From: Verrucomicrobiota bacterium
GTDB taxonomy: Bacteria; Verrucomicrobiota; Verrucomicrobiia; Limisphaerales; UBA1412
Assembly: GCA_017557085.1 (NCBI GenBank)
Contig: JAFZAR010000095.1
Span: forward strand, 1-6,132
Reading direction: 5' to 3'
Length of the DNA stretch: 6,132 nucleotides
Shown here: positions 1 to 6,132 of the stretch, piece after piece
Numbering within the stretch: the first letter of the stretch is position 1
How the letters are laid out: each line of letters starts with the position of its first letter
Made by a program: the position numbers and the translations under genes
The notes under the pieces: generated by a model
The model's input: the letters and a program-made list of their open reading frames with translations, nothing else
Told to the model about the DNA's origin: nothing
Databases searched by the model: none

Positions 1-1038
1 CAGCATGAACTGGGCCGGGAATACAAAAGTTCCAGAAGACCTGGAAATGGAGACAAAACCTTCCTCCAAAGGCTGACGCAACGTTTCCAATGTGCTGCGT
101 TTAAATTCCGGGAGTTCATCCAGAAAGAGTACGCCGTGATGTGCCAGAGTGACTTCTCCGGGTGAAGGAATGAATGATCCGCCACCCAGCAGACCTGCGC
201 CGCTGGCGGTGTGATGGGGACTGCGGAACGGACGAGTGGTGATCAGAGGTTCTTCCGGTTTTAAAAGACCGGCAACGCTATGAATCTGAGTTACTTCAAT
301 AGCCTCTTCAAAAGTTAGTGGCGGCAAGATTGACGGAATGCGTTTAGAGAGCATGGATTTGCCGGTTCCCGGCGGTCCAATGAGGAGTATATTATGTCCG
401 CCGGCGGCAGCGACTTCCAAAGCTCGTTTAGCGGATTCCTGTCCCCGCACGTCTGCGAAATCCAGCTCAGACGAGCTGGTTGAAAAAACGGAGCTGAAAT
501 CCTGTTTAACAGGTTCGATGAATTGTTCTCCCCGCAGATGAGCCATGATCTGCGCAAGATTCTTAGCTGGATAAACATTCACCCCTGAAACAATGGCCGC
601 TTCCATTGCGTTTTCAGCCGGCAGAAAAAGTCCTTTCTTTCCTTGATTCTTGGCGCACAGCGCTATAGATAAAGCACCCCGAACCGGGCGCAGTGTGCCG
701 TCCAGAGCCAGTTCGCCGCTGAAGAGATGATCTCGCAGCAAAGGAGAGTTGATCTGTGCGGTGGCACCCAGGATGGCGATGGCCATTGGAAGATCGAAAG
801 AAGGACCTTCTTTGCGGATATCCGCCGGAGCCAGATTGACGATGATGCTTTCGTTCAGCGGATTGGAACCGGAGTTGAGGAGCGCCGGTTTCAGACGCTC
901 ACGAGCCTCTTTTACCGCGACATCCGGGAGTCCTACGATCGTGATGACTGAATTGTCAGAGAGTGAAGCACTGGCTTCCACTTCCACCATGATCGGAACG
1001 ATTCCCTGAATAGTCGCGGTATAAGTTCGGGCTATCAT
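1..1038 (-). CDS. comM: ComM/YifB-family Mg-chelatase-like AAA+ ATPase (3' end outside window)
   Basis: The first 346 residues are visible; the family is usually about 500 residues, so the C-terminal third lies beyond the left edge. The N-terminal ChlI-like domain (about residues 1-150) has the family hallmarks [15 protein letters not shown] and [19 protein letters not shown]. The AAA+ domain follows, with Walker A GPPGTGKS at 221-228, the family block RPFRSPHH...GGG at 269-287, and Walker B VLFLDELP at 303-310 (D307, E308). The start matches the family N-terminus (M-[IL]-A-[RK]-TY-x-AT). In naturally transformable bacteria ComM is a hexameric helicase that promotes branch migration of incoming DNA; in many others (YifB) its role is unknown. 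It begins 12 bp after the hisC stop and is probably co-transcribed with it. The leader has no Shine-Dalgarno match. Family assignment is firm; a role in competence is inferred only from homologues. Confidence 0.95.
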   Translation of the reverse strand, partial: MIARTYTATIQGIVPIMVEVEASASLSDNSVITIVGLPDVAVKEARERLKPALLNSGSNPLNESIIVNLAPADIRKEGPSFDLPMAIAILGATAQINSPLLRDHLFSGELALDGTLRPVRGALSIALCAKNQGKKGLFLPAENAMEAAIVSGVNVYPAKNLAQIMAHLRGEQFIEPVKQDFSSVFSTSSSELDFADVRGQESAKRALEVAAAGGHNILLIGPPGTGKSMLSKRIPSILPPLTFEEAIEVTQIHSVAGLLKPEEPLITTRPFRSPHHTASGAGLLGGGSFIPSPGEVTLAHHGVLFLDELPEFKRSTLETLRQPLEEGFVSISRSSGTFVFPAQFML

Positions 1039-1050
1039 TATGATTTTGGA

Positions 1051-2145
1051 TTACAGGACTTTTTTGAGTTCCGCAATAAGTCTCTCGTTCTGTGGCATAG
1101 TTCCCACTGTGATACGTACCCATTCGGGCAGTTGATAATTGTTCACTGGACGAATGATAATACCTTGTTTCTGAAGAGCTTCAAAAACACGTGTTCCATT
1201 GCCAACTTTAACCAGCAGGAAGTTCGTTATCGAGGGAACGAATTCCACATTCATGGCTTTAAGTTCTTTTTGCAGATACTGTTGTCCCTCTTTGTTCATC
1301 TTGCGGATTTTATCCAGATACTCATCATCATCCAGCGCGGCCGCTGCGGCGAGTTGAGCTAACAAGCTGGTATTGAAGGGTTCACGGACTTTCTCCAGTG
1401 CGGCGATGAATTCAGGTACTGCAACAGCGAATCCGATACGCAGACCGGCCAGACCGTAGATCTTTGAGAAAGTTCTGCATATCACCAGGTTTTCATATTT
1501 ACCCTCACGGATGGCAGGTACAAAATCAGGCGGGGTATCCTGATACTCGGTATAGGCTTCGTCAATAACGACCAGAACGTCTTTAGGCACTTTGGCGAGG
1601 AAATCCTCTAATTCCTTCTGAGTCAAGAGTGTTCCCGTTGGATTATTGGGATTGGCGAGGAAAATGATCCGTGTGTTGGGCGTGATCGCTTTCAGCATAG
1701 CATCCAGATCGTTCCCGTAGTTTTTAGCCGGGACAATGATAGGGTTCGCGGCGGATAAACGGGTTACAATAGGATAAACGGCAAAGCAGTATTGGCTCAT
1801 CACTGTATCTACACCAGGCATCAGTACCGCGTGAGCGATCAATTCCAGCAGTTCATTGGAGCCGTTGCCCAAAGTGATGTAGTTCATGGGCAGGTTCAGC
1901 TTGCGGGAGAGCTTGTTGCGGAGATAGAAGGCGTTTCCGTCGGGATACAGATTGACTTGCTGAAGAGATGATTTTAGAGCTTCAACAGCTTTAGGGCTTG
2001 GGCCTAAAGGGTTTTCGTTGGAAGCCATCTTGATGATATTTTGGGGATCCAATCCCAGCTCACGGGCTACTTCTTCGATGGGGCGTCCCGGCAAGTAAAC
2101 CGGCAGTTTCTCCAAAGCCGGATTCAATTTAATAGATAATGACAT
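1051..2145 (-). CDS. hisC: Histidinol-phosphate aminotransferase (PLP-dependent, fold type I)
   Basis: At 364 residues this is full length for HisC. The enzyme moves an amino group between glutamate and imidazole-acetol phosphate to give histidinol phosphate in histidine synthesis, in the cytoplasm. Visible landmarks are SNENP (42-46), YPDG (67-70), ANPNNPTG (164-171), IDEAY with D195 and Y198 contacting PLP, the Schiff-base lysine K228 in SKIYGLAGLRIG, phosphate-binding R236, and substrate-carboxylate-binding R344 in WVRITVG. All key residues are present, so it should be active. The N-terminal block PGRPIEEVARELG is typical of HisC. No other his gene is visible; it sits before comM. Stand-alone HisC proteins can also transaminate aromatic keto acids, so a role in phenylalanine/tyrosine synthesis is possible. 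A sigma70-type promoter lies about 60 bp upstream. No Shine-Dalgarno site precedes the start. Confidence 0.95.
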   Translation of the reverse strand: MSLSIKLNPALEKLPVYLPGRPIEEVARELGLDPQNIIKMASNENPLGPSPKAVEALKSSLQQVNLYPDGNAFYLRNKLSRKLNLPMNYITLGNGSNELLELIAHAVLMPGVDTVMSQYCFAVYPIVTRLSAANPIIVPAKNYGNDLDAMLKAITPNTRIIFLANPNNPTGTLLTQKELEDFLAKVPKDVLVVIDEAYTEYQDTPPDFVPAIREGKYENLVICRTFSKIYGLAGLRIGFAVAVPEFIAALEKVREPFNTSLLAQLAAAAALDDDEYLDKIRKMNKEGQQYLQKELKAMNVEFVPSITNFLLVKVGNGTRVFEALQKQGIIIRPVNNYQLPEWVRITVGTMPQNERLIAELKKVL

Positions 2146-2204
2146 AGTAATAAAATTCAGAGGATGAACTTCATGGAAAAGTCGCCAAGAAATTCTCCAC
2201 AGAT

Positions 2205-2233
2205 ACTTTACGATTCCTGAGCAAACGCGTCAA
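2205..2233 (-). promoter_or_regulatory. Sigma70-type promoter for hisC-comM
   Basis: Read on the minus strand, the -35 hexamer TTGACG (2228-2233; 5 of 6 consensus bases) is followed by an exact 17-bp spacer and the -10 hexamer TAAAGT (2205-2210; 4 of 6). Transcription would start near 2198, giving an untranslated leader of about 50 nt before hisC. That leader is too short for a histidine attenuator. The hexamers and spacing are seen directly; activity is inferred. Confidence 0.65.
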
Positions 2234-2251
2234 TCACTGAGATGATGATTG
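2231..2251. repeat. Inverted repeat CAATCA-N9-TGATTG, possible operator
   Basis: Perfect 6-bp arms (2231-2236 and 2246-2251) flank a 9-bp centre. The left arm overlaps the -35 hexamer of the leftward promoter by three bases. The right arm extends into TGATTGTT (2246-2253), and the same eight bases recur at 2304-2311 just ahead of the rightward promoter candidate. The placement suits a regulator acting on both directions, but six-base arms can arise by chance in a 200-bp region. Confidence 0.3.
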
Positions 2252-2309
2252 TTCTATTCTTTTTTTGTTTTCAGAACTTCATTTAAAGAAGGATACGACG
2301 CTTTGATTG

Positions 2310-2338
2310 TTGCATCTGAAGGCTTCCTGTGCTAGTCT
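2310..2338 (+). promoter_or_regulatory. Candidate promoter for the TPR-led operon, possibly giving a near-leaderless mRNA
   Basis: TTGCAT (2310-2315; 3 of 6 to the -35 consensus) is followed by a 17-bp spacer and TAGTCT (2333-2338; 3 of 6 to the -10 consensus). If used, transcription would begin about 2345-2348, at or within a few bases of the ATG at 2348. No better rightward promoter with standard spacing was found by eye. The match is weak and rests mainly on the spacing and on the lack of alternatives. Confidence 0.35.
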
Positions 2339-2347
2339 CGTTTTTGT

Positions 2348-3751
2348 ATGGCTGAGAAAATGGCTAACGATCTGTTGCCTTTTTGGAAGGAACAATACCA
2401 AAAGGGCCGCATCGCTTTAGACAAGAAAAATTATGATTACGCGATCATGTTGTTCACCCAGCTTCTGGATAAGGAACCCGGATGTGTGGAGTGTCGGCAG
2501 GCATTGCGTATCACTCAATTCAGAAAATCAGAAGAAGGCGGCAGCAAAGGCTTTTTCAAGAAGGCTTTCAGTATGTCGGGAGGTCTTACTCACTTGAGCA
2601 AGGCCAAAATGCTGATGAAGAGCAATCCGGGTGAGGCTATGTCCGCACTGGAAAAGGTTTTGAATGATGATCCCAACAATGTATCGGCGCATCATCTGAT
2701 GGCGGAGACTGCTCTGTCTGTGGATTATGTAAAGACCGCATTGATTTCTTTGGAGCTTCTTTTCAATAAACTGGGTCAGCGAGATATGGCAACGGCTCGA
2801 AAATTGGCTGATACCTACGCGAAAGTCGGTCAGCCGGGTAAAGCTGAAGAGATCTACGCTCAGCTGGTCAGGGAAAATCCTGGCGATCTGGAACTGATGC
2901 AGGCTCTCAAAGATGTATCCGCCAGCCGTACAATGAAGGAAGGCGGTTATGAGACCGCAGTAGAAACGAATGACTTCCGCGCGGCACTCAAGGATCGGGA
3001 GGAGTCAGATCGTCTGGAAAAAGAAAACCGTCTGGTTCAGACCGCGGCATCCTCAGCCGGCATCATCGCGGATCTGGAGGCTAAAGTCCAGGCGGAGCCG
3101 AATAATATGCGCTGGTGGCGGGCGCTGGCAGATCAATATTCTCATGCTAAAGATTATGACAAAGCTCTGAACGCCTACGAAACTTTGGAGAAACTGTTCC
3201 CCGGAACCGATCCACAGCTGGCGATGCGGATCATCAACATCAAGCTCAAGAAAGTAGATGAACAGTTGAAGCAGCTGGATGCTAATAATCCCGAACATGC
3301 GGAACAGATCGCGGCTTTGAAAAAGGAAAGAGCGGAGATCGAGCTTTCGGAAATGGAACGTTTGTCCGAGGCCAATCCAACAGATATGGTGGTTTTGTTC
3401 GATCTGGGCAGCCTGTATTTCAAAAATGGCAAGATCAGCAAGGCAATACAAGCCTTCCAGAAAACCCAGACTTATCCGGGCAAGAAGGTGCCGAGTCTTT
3501 GTTATCTGGGACAGTGTTTTGCCAAGAGAAAGATGTATGATCTGGCCGTTCGCGCTTATACCAACGCGCTTGCCGAGAAAAACAGCATGGATGATGAAAA
3601 GAAGGAATTGATCTATCTGTTGGGACTGACCTACGAAATGATGGGCAAGAAGGAAGATGCGATCAACCAGTTTAAGCTTATTTATGAAGTGGACATCGGC
3701 TACAAAGATGTGGCCGAGCATGTGGATGCGTACTACGACGAAAACGAATAA
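2348..3751 (+). CDS. Uncharacterised cytoplasmic TPR-repeat protein
   Basis: A 467-residue protein with no signal peptide or membrane segment. Helix-turn-helix pairs of TPR type can be read at about 13-46, 81-112, 113-146, 147-180, 251-284, 344-377, 380-413 and 418-451; several show the W/L-G/A-Y-A-P pattern, for example LADQYSHAKDYDKALNAYE. Between repeats 4 and 5 (about 195-245), and around 295-342, lie charged Glu/Lys/Arg-rich stretches, the latter probably a coiled coil ahead of the last three repeats. The first repeat ends in CVEC (C46, C49), the closest paired cysteines in the protein. A Gly/Phe-rich linker (GFFKKAFSMSGG, 68-79) follows. TPR proteins are scaffolds, so its partner cannot be read from sequence. 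It is first gene of the rightward unit, 12 bp before the regulator gene. An alternative start exists at M5. I infer an assembly or docking role with low confidence. Confidence 0.9.
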   Translation: MAEKMANDLLPFWKEQYQKGRIALDKKNYDYAIMLFTQLLDKEPGCVECRQALRITQFRKSEEGGSKGFFKKAFSMSGGLTHLSKAKMLMKSNPGEAMSALEKVLNDDPNNVSAHHLMAETALSVDYVKTALISLELLFNKLGQRDMATARKLADTYAKVGQPGKAEEIYAQLVRENPGDLELMQALKDVSASRTMKEGGYETAVETNDFRAALKDREESDRLEKENRLVQTAASSAGIIADLEAKVQAEPNNMRWWRALADQYSHAKDYDKALNAYETLEKLFPGTDPQLAMRIINIKLKKVDEQLKQLDANNPEHAEQIAALKKERAEIELSEMERLSEANPTDMVVLFDLGSLYFKNGKISKAIQAFQKTQTYPGKKVPSLCYLGQCFAKRKMYDLAVRAYTNALAEKNSMDDEKKELIYLLGLTYEMMGKKEDAINQFKLIYEVDIGYKDVAEHVDAYYDENE

Positions 3752-3763
3752 ATCATATAAATT

Positions 3764-4246
3764 ATGGATGATATTTTAAGAATACTGAAGAGCAACGCGG
3801 CAATGCCGCCGGCCAAGATCGCGAAGCTGGTCAATCAATCGGAAGAGGAAGTGGCCAAAAAGATCAAAGCCTGGGAAGAAAACGGGACTATTTTGGGTTA
3901 TACGACCGTAGTCAATCCGGAGAAGTTGCATGACAATCAGCAGGTGATGGCGATGATCGAGGTCAAGATCACCCCGGAAAGAGAAGGCGGATTCGACAGA
4001 GTGGCACGCCGGATCTCTCAATTCAGCGAAGTGAAATCCTGCTATTTGATGTCTGGCGGATTTGATCTTTTAGTGACGGTCGAAGGCAGCGATCTGCGTC
4101 AGGTGGCCGGTTTTGTGGCGGAGCGTCTGGCAACGATCCAAGGCGTTTTATCTACCGGAACACATTTTATCTTAAAGCCCTACAAACAGCAGGGAGTCAA
4201 TTTTCTGCCGGAGCAGCCGGTCGAGCGGTTGAATGTAACGCCTTGA
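3764..4246 (+). CDS. Lrp/AsnC-family transcriptional regulator
   Basis: At 160 residues it has the size and two-domain plan of the Lrp/AsnC ('feast/famine') family: an N-terminal winged helix-turn-helix (about 1-50, ending ENGTILGYTTVVNPEKL) and a C-terminal RAM ligand-binding/oligomerisation domain (about 60-140, with the family signature SGGFDLLVTVEG at 97-108). Such proteins form dimers to octamers and usually sense an amino acid. The recognition helix reads SEEEVAKKIKAWEENG, unlike the arginine-rich helix of Lrp itself, and resembles the subgroup that includes Bacillus AlaR, whose gene neighbours an aminotransferase gene. Here the nearest aminotransferase is hisC, divergent and beyond the TPR gene. 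It lies 12 bp after the TPR stop and 17 bp before queE. Target and ligand are unknown; autoregulation or control of the divergent region is plausible. Confidence 0.9.
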   Translation: MDDILRILKSNAAMPPAKIAKLVNQSEEEVAKKIKAWEENGTILGYTTVVNPEKLHDNQQVMAMIEVKITPEREGGFDRVARRISQFSEVKSCYLMSGGFDLLVTVEGSDLRQVAGFVAERLATIQGVLSTGTHFILKPYKQQGVNFLPEQPVERLNVTP

Positions 4247-4263
4247 TCCGATAGACAAAAACG

Positions 4264-4968
4264 ATGCTCAGGGTCATTGAGACATTTACAAGTTTGCAGG
4301 GTGAAAGCACGTATGCAGGTGCGCCCTGCTTTTTTATTCGTCTGGCAGGCTGCAACTTGAGGTGTTCTTATTGTGATACGGTCTATGCCCAGGAAACGGG
4401 ACAGCCGCTTTCCATTGACCAGTTATTGGAAATAACGGAACTGGAAAAACTCCGCTGGAATGGCCATTCTCTAAACGGAGATATTCTTCCGATCGTGGAG
4501 GTCACCGGAGGAGAGCCAATGATCCAGGAGGAAACTCCGCTTTTGCTGAAACGACTGTGTGAGGCAGGATACACTGTTCTGCTGGAAACGAACGGTTCTA
4601 TTGCACTGGACAAAGTAGATCCGCGTGTCCACAAGATCGTTGATGTCAAAGTTCCATCCAGCGGCGAATCGGGTAAAAATCTGTCTGCGTGTTTGGAGAA
4701 ACTCAGTCCGCATGATGAGATCAAGTTTGTTCTGGGCAGTCTGGAGGATTATCACTGGGTGAAAAAGTTTTTGGAAGCCCGTCTCGCATTGTCTCAAAAG
4801 AATACAGTCCTGCTTTCATGGTACGATATGTCGAACAGTGTACCAAAGGGCGAGCATCCCATCAGCCGGACTGAACTGGCTGAGTTTATCATTCGGGATG
4901 CTTTGCCGGTCAGAATGCAGGTGCAGCTGCATAAGATTCTCTGGCCGGATATTGAACGGGGAAGATGA
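4264..4968 (+). CDS. queE: 7-carboxy-7-deazaguanine synthase (radical SAM)
   Basis: QueE converts 6-carboxy-tetrahydropterin to 7-carboxy-7-deazaguanine, the ring-contraction step on the way to preQ0 and queuosine in tRNA. The 234-residue length is typical. The order of motifs fits: substrate-side LQGES (11-15), the radical-SAM cluster motif CNLRCSYCDT with C30, C34 and C37 binding the 4Fe-4S cluster, SAM-binding GGEP (82-85), ETNGS (108-112), DVKVPSSGESG (127-137) and the C-terminal QLHKILWP (221-228). The CxxxCxxC spacing is the standard form. The other queuosine genes (queC, queD, queF) are not in the window. It sits 17 bp after the regulator gene and 12 bp before ksgA. V130, after DVK, is a position that is often Cys in relatives; this is unlikely to matter. 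Assignment is firm. Confidence 0.95.
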   Translation: MLRVIETFTSLQGESTYAGAPCFFIRLAGCNLRCSYCDTVYAQETGQPLSIDQLLEITELEKLRWNGHSLNGDILPIVEVTGGEPMIQEETPLLLKRLCEAGYTVLLETNGSIALDKVDPRVHKIVDVKVPSSGESGKNLSACLEKLSPHDEIKFVLGSLEDYHWVKKFLEARLALSQKNTVLLSWYDMSNSVPKGEHPISRTELAEFIIRDALPVRMQVQLHKILWPDIERGR

Positions 4969-4980
4969 TTTGCCGATATC

Positions 4981-5808
4981 ATGAAGTATTCAGAGATTCG
5001 GGAAATTTTGAACAGTCACGGCATCCAGCTGACCAAGTCGCTGGGGCAGAATTTTCTGCATGACGCGAACCAGCTGGAGAAGATCGCGGCGGCTGCGAGA
5101 TTGACCCCGGAGGATCAGGTGCTGGAGATCGGTCCCGGATTAGGACCTCTAACAGAACTGCTGATCCGCTCCAATGCGAAAGTCCTGGCTGTAGAATTGG
5201 ATTCACGGCTCATTCCGATCCTTTCTGAGCGGTTCCAGGGAATCGAAAATTTTGAGCTGAGACATGGCGATGGTGTTGTGCTGATGAAAGAAGACCGGGA
5301 TTGGCAGGAATGGAAACTGGTGGCCAATCTGCCTTATTCCGTAGCTTCTGTGATGCTGGTGGATGCGGCTTTGAATCCGCGCTGTTTTAAACGGATCGTT
5401 GTCACCCTTCAGTGGGAAGTGGTGAACCGGATTGCAGCGGCTGCCGGCACTGAGGATTACGGTCTGCTTTCTCTGCTGCTTCAACTGCGGTATAATGTCC
5501 TAGATCATTTTAAAATAAAGAGAGGAGCTTTTTTCCCTCCGCCGGATGTGGATTCGGGTGTGATCACTTTGGAAAGACGTTCCGAAGAGCTTCTGTCGGC
5601 TGAACTGCGTCCGCTTTTTGTCAAGATCGTGAAGCTGGGTTTCAGTCAGCGGCGCAAGATGATGAAGAAACTTCTGAAAAGTCAATGGAGCGAGACTGTC
5701 CTGACCGATGCGTTTCAACGATTGGGATTGAGTGATGACATTCGGGCCGAAAAAGTGACTTTGGAACAGTTTGCGCTTTTAACTCAAATCATCAACAGCA
5801 CATTATGA
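4981..5808 (+). CDS. ksgA: 16S rRNA (adenine1518/1519-N6)-dimethyltransferase
   Basis: KsgA (RsmA) uses SAM to dimethylate two adjacent adenines in the helix 45 loop near the 3' end of 16S rRNA, a late checkpoint of 30S assembly. The 275-residue length is usual. Seen in order are KSLGQNFLHD (19-28), motif I LEIGPGLGPLT (48-58), the ribose-binding acid E72 in VELD, GD at 96-97, the catalytic NLPY (116-119), the family block FFPPPDVDS (184-192) and GFSQRRKMMKKLL (220-232), followed by a C-terminal helical domain. W145 stands in the Q-x-E-V block (QWEV) where Lys is more usual. The chosen ATG gives the normal family N-terminus. A GGGGA (4958-4962) lies 18 bp upstream, too far for a ribosome-binding site. 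Its stop overlaps the next gene's start, suggesting translational coupling. Confidence 0.96.
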   Translation: MKYSEIREILNSHGIQLTKSLGQNFLHDANQLEKIAAAARLTPEDQVLEIGPGLGPLTELLIRSNAKVLAVELDSRLIPILSERFQGIENFELRHGDGVVLMKEDRDWQEWKLVANLPYSVASVMLVDAALNPRCFKRIVVTLQWEVVNRIAAAAGTEDYGLLSLLLQLRYNVLDHFKIKRGAFFPPPDVDSGVITLERRSEELLSAELRPLFVKIVKLGFSQRRKMMKKLLKSQWSETVLTDAFQRLGLSDDIRAEKVTLEQFALLTQIINSTL

Positions 5809-6132
5809 AATTTTCTATATGCAATGAGATTTTCCAGGGATGGAAATTGGAAGACATTTTTCGTTCTGCTAAAAGTATCGGCTATGACGCAGTAGAAATC
5901 GCACCTTTTACTCTGGCGGAGTCAGTCGAACAAATCGGCGCGGAGGAGCGGCTTTGTATCCGGGAATCGGCTAAAAATGCCGGTATAGAGATTTCCGGTA
6001 TCCATTGGGTACTGGTCAAGCCGGATGGTCTGAGCATTAACGGCCCGGATGCCACTGTGCGTGGACGTACCGCTGCTTACTTCAAGGAACTGGTGGATTT
6101 TTGTGCCGACATTGGTGGACGCACGATTGTGG
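5805..6132 (+). CDS. Sugar-phosphate isomerase/epimerase-like TIM-barrel protein (3' end outside window)
   Basis: The first 109 residues are visible, open to the right edge. They fit the start of the xylose-isomerase-like TIM-barrel (AP endonuclease family 2) fold: strand 1 KFSICNEIF (2-10), helix LEDIFRSAKSIGYDAVEIAP (15-34), strand 3 GIEISGIHWVLVKPDGLSI (60-78), then helix VRGRTAAYFKELVDFCADIGGRTIV (85-109). The family includes D-psicose/tagatose 3-epimerases, hydroxypyruvate isomerases and endonuclease IV; IHW-L-VKP-GLS recalls the sugar epimerase-like members. Metal-ligand residues lie downstream, so the reaction cannot be told. The ATG overlaps the ksgA TGA (ATGA, 5805-5808), so it is translated from the same message. 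Without the rest of the protein a substrate cannot be named. Confidence 0.85.
   Translation, partial: MKFSICNEIFQGWKLEDIFRSAKSIGYDAVEIAPFTLAESVEQIGAEERLCIRESAKNAGIEISGIHWVLVKPDGLSINGPDATVRGRTAAYFKELVDFCADIGGRTIV

Larger units (their letters stand above)
2146..2347. other. Divergent intergenic regulatory region
   Basis: This 202-bp stretch separates the hisC-comM unit from the rightward five-gene unit and must hold promoters for both. It contains a strong leftward promoter, a weaker rightward promoter candidate next to the TPR gene start, a T-rich tract (about 2252-2270) that could act as an UP-like or curved segment, and three copies of TGATTG in both orientations. No hairpin followed by a T run, tRNA or convincing small ORF was seen. 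Confidence 0.8.

Noticed and set aside
338..1009. Several rightward open frames opposite comM
   Set aside because: The minus strand here encodes an uninterrupted ComM with Walker A and B motifs, so these are antisense shadows.
2157..2174. Five-codon ORF (MKFIL) on the minus strand in the hisC leader, ending 11 bases before the hisC start
   Set aside because: It has no histidine codons, no ribosome-binding site and no alternative hairpins around it, so it does not look like a leader peptide; a chance ORF is more likely.
2252..2270. T-rich tract as a terminator
   Set aside because: No GC-rich hairpin precedes it on either strand and it sits between divergent promoters, where a terminator is not expected.
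3053..3721. 222-codon open frame on the minus strand within the TPR gene
   Set aside because: It lies wholly opposite a well-supported TPR coding region, and its translation shows no recognisable domain; it is a shadow of the real gene.
3756..3761. TATAAA resembling a -10 box just before the regulator gene
   Set aside because: It would place transcription start inside the coding region and has no -35 at the right distance; it is better seen as an A/T-rich initiation region.
4958..4962. GGGGA upstream of ksgA as a Shine-Dalgarno site
   Set aside because: It is 18 bp from the ATG, too far to work, and is part of the queE coding sequence.

Overview
The window is about 6.1 kb of densely packed bacterial chromosome with seven protein genes, all of recognisable families. 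No mobile element, CRISPR array, RNA gene or broken gene was seen. Two genes run leftward (a ComM/YifB-family AAA+ ATPase, cut by the left edge, and the aminotransferase hisC). Five run rightward (a TPR-repeat protein, an Lrp/AsnC-type regulator, queE, ksgA/rsmA and a sugar-phosphate isomerase-like gene cut by the right edge). The two groups diverge from one 202-bp intergenic region, the only sizeable non-coding stretch.

The leftward unit is hisC then comM, separated by 12 bp and so probably one transcript. A good sigma70-type promoter (TTGACG, 17-bp spacer, TAAAGT) lies in the intergenic region facing hisC. The rightward unit has gaps of 12, 17 and 12 bp and finally a 4-base ATGA overlap, so it also looks like one operon. 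A weaker promoter-like element sits so close to the first rightward gene that its mRNA could be nearly leaderless.

The rightward unit pairs two RNA-modification enzymes. QueE makes 7-carboxy-7-deazaguanine, the precursor of queuosine in tRNA. KsgA dimethylates two adenines in helix 45 of 16S rRNA. Upstream are an uncharacterised cytoplasmic TPR protein and a small amino-acid-type regulator; downstream is a TIM-barrel isomerase/epimerase or AP-endonuclease-2-fold protein. HisC makes histidinol phosphate or a related amino acid but sits outside any visible his operon. ComM is a DNA branch-migration helicase of natural transformation where studied.

The organism is a Gram-negative-type bacterium of medium GC. 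None of the seven starts is preceded by a convincing Shine-Dalgarno sequence, and the TPR protein and AsnC regulator look, from memory, like those of the Verrucomicrobiota/Lentisphaerota (PVC) group. That placement is an inference of low to moderate confidence. Overall the window is mostly housekeeping. I see no clear new system; the points most worth a second look are the missing Shine-Dalgarno sites, the divergent promoter region, and the uncharacterised TPR protein at the head of an RNA-modification operon.
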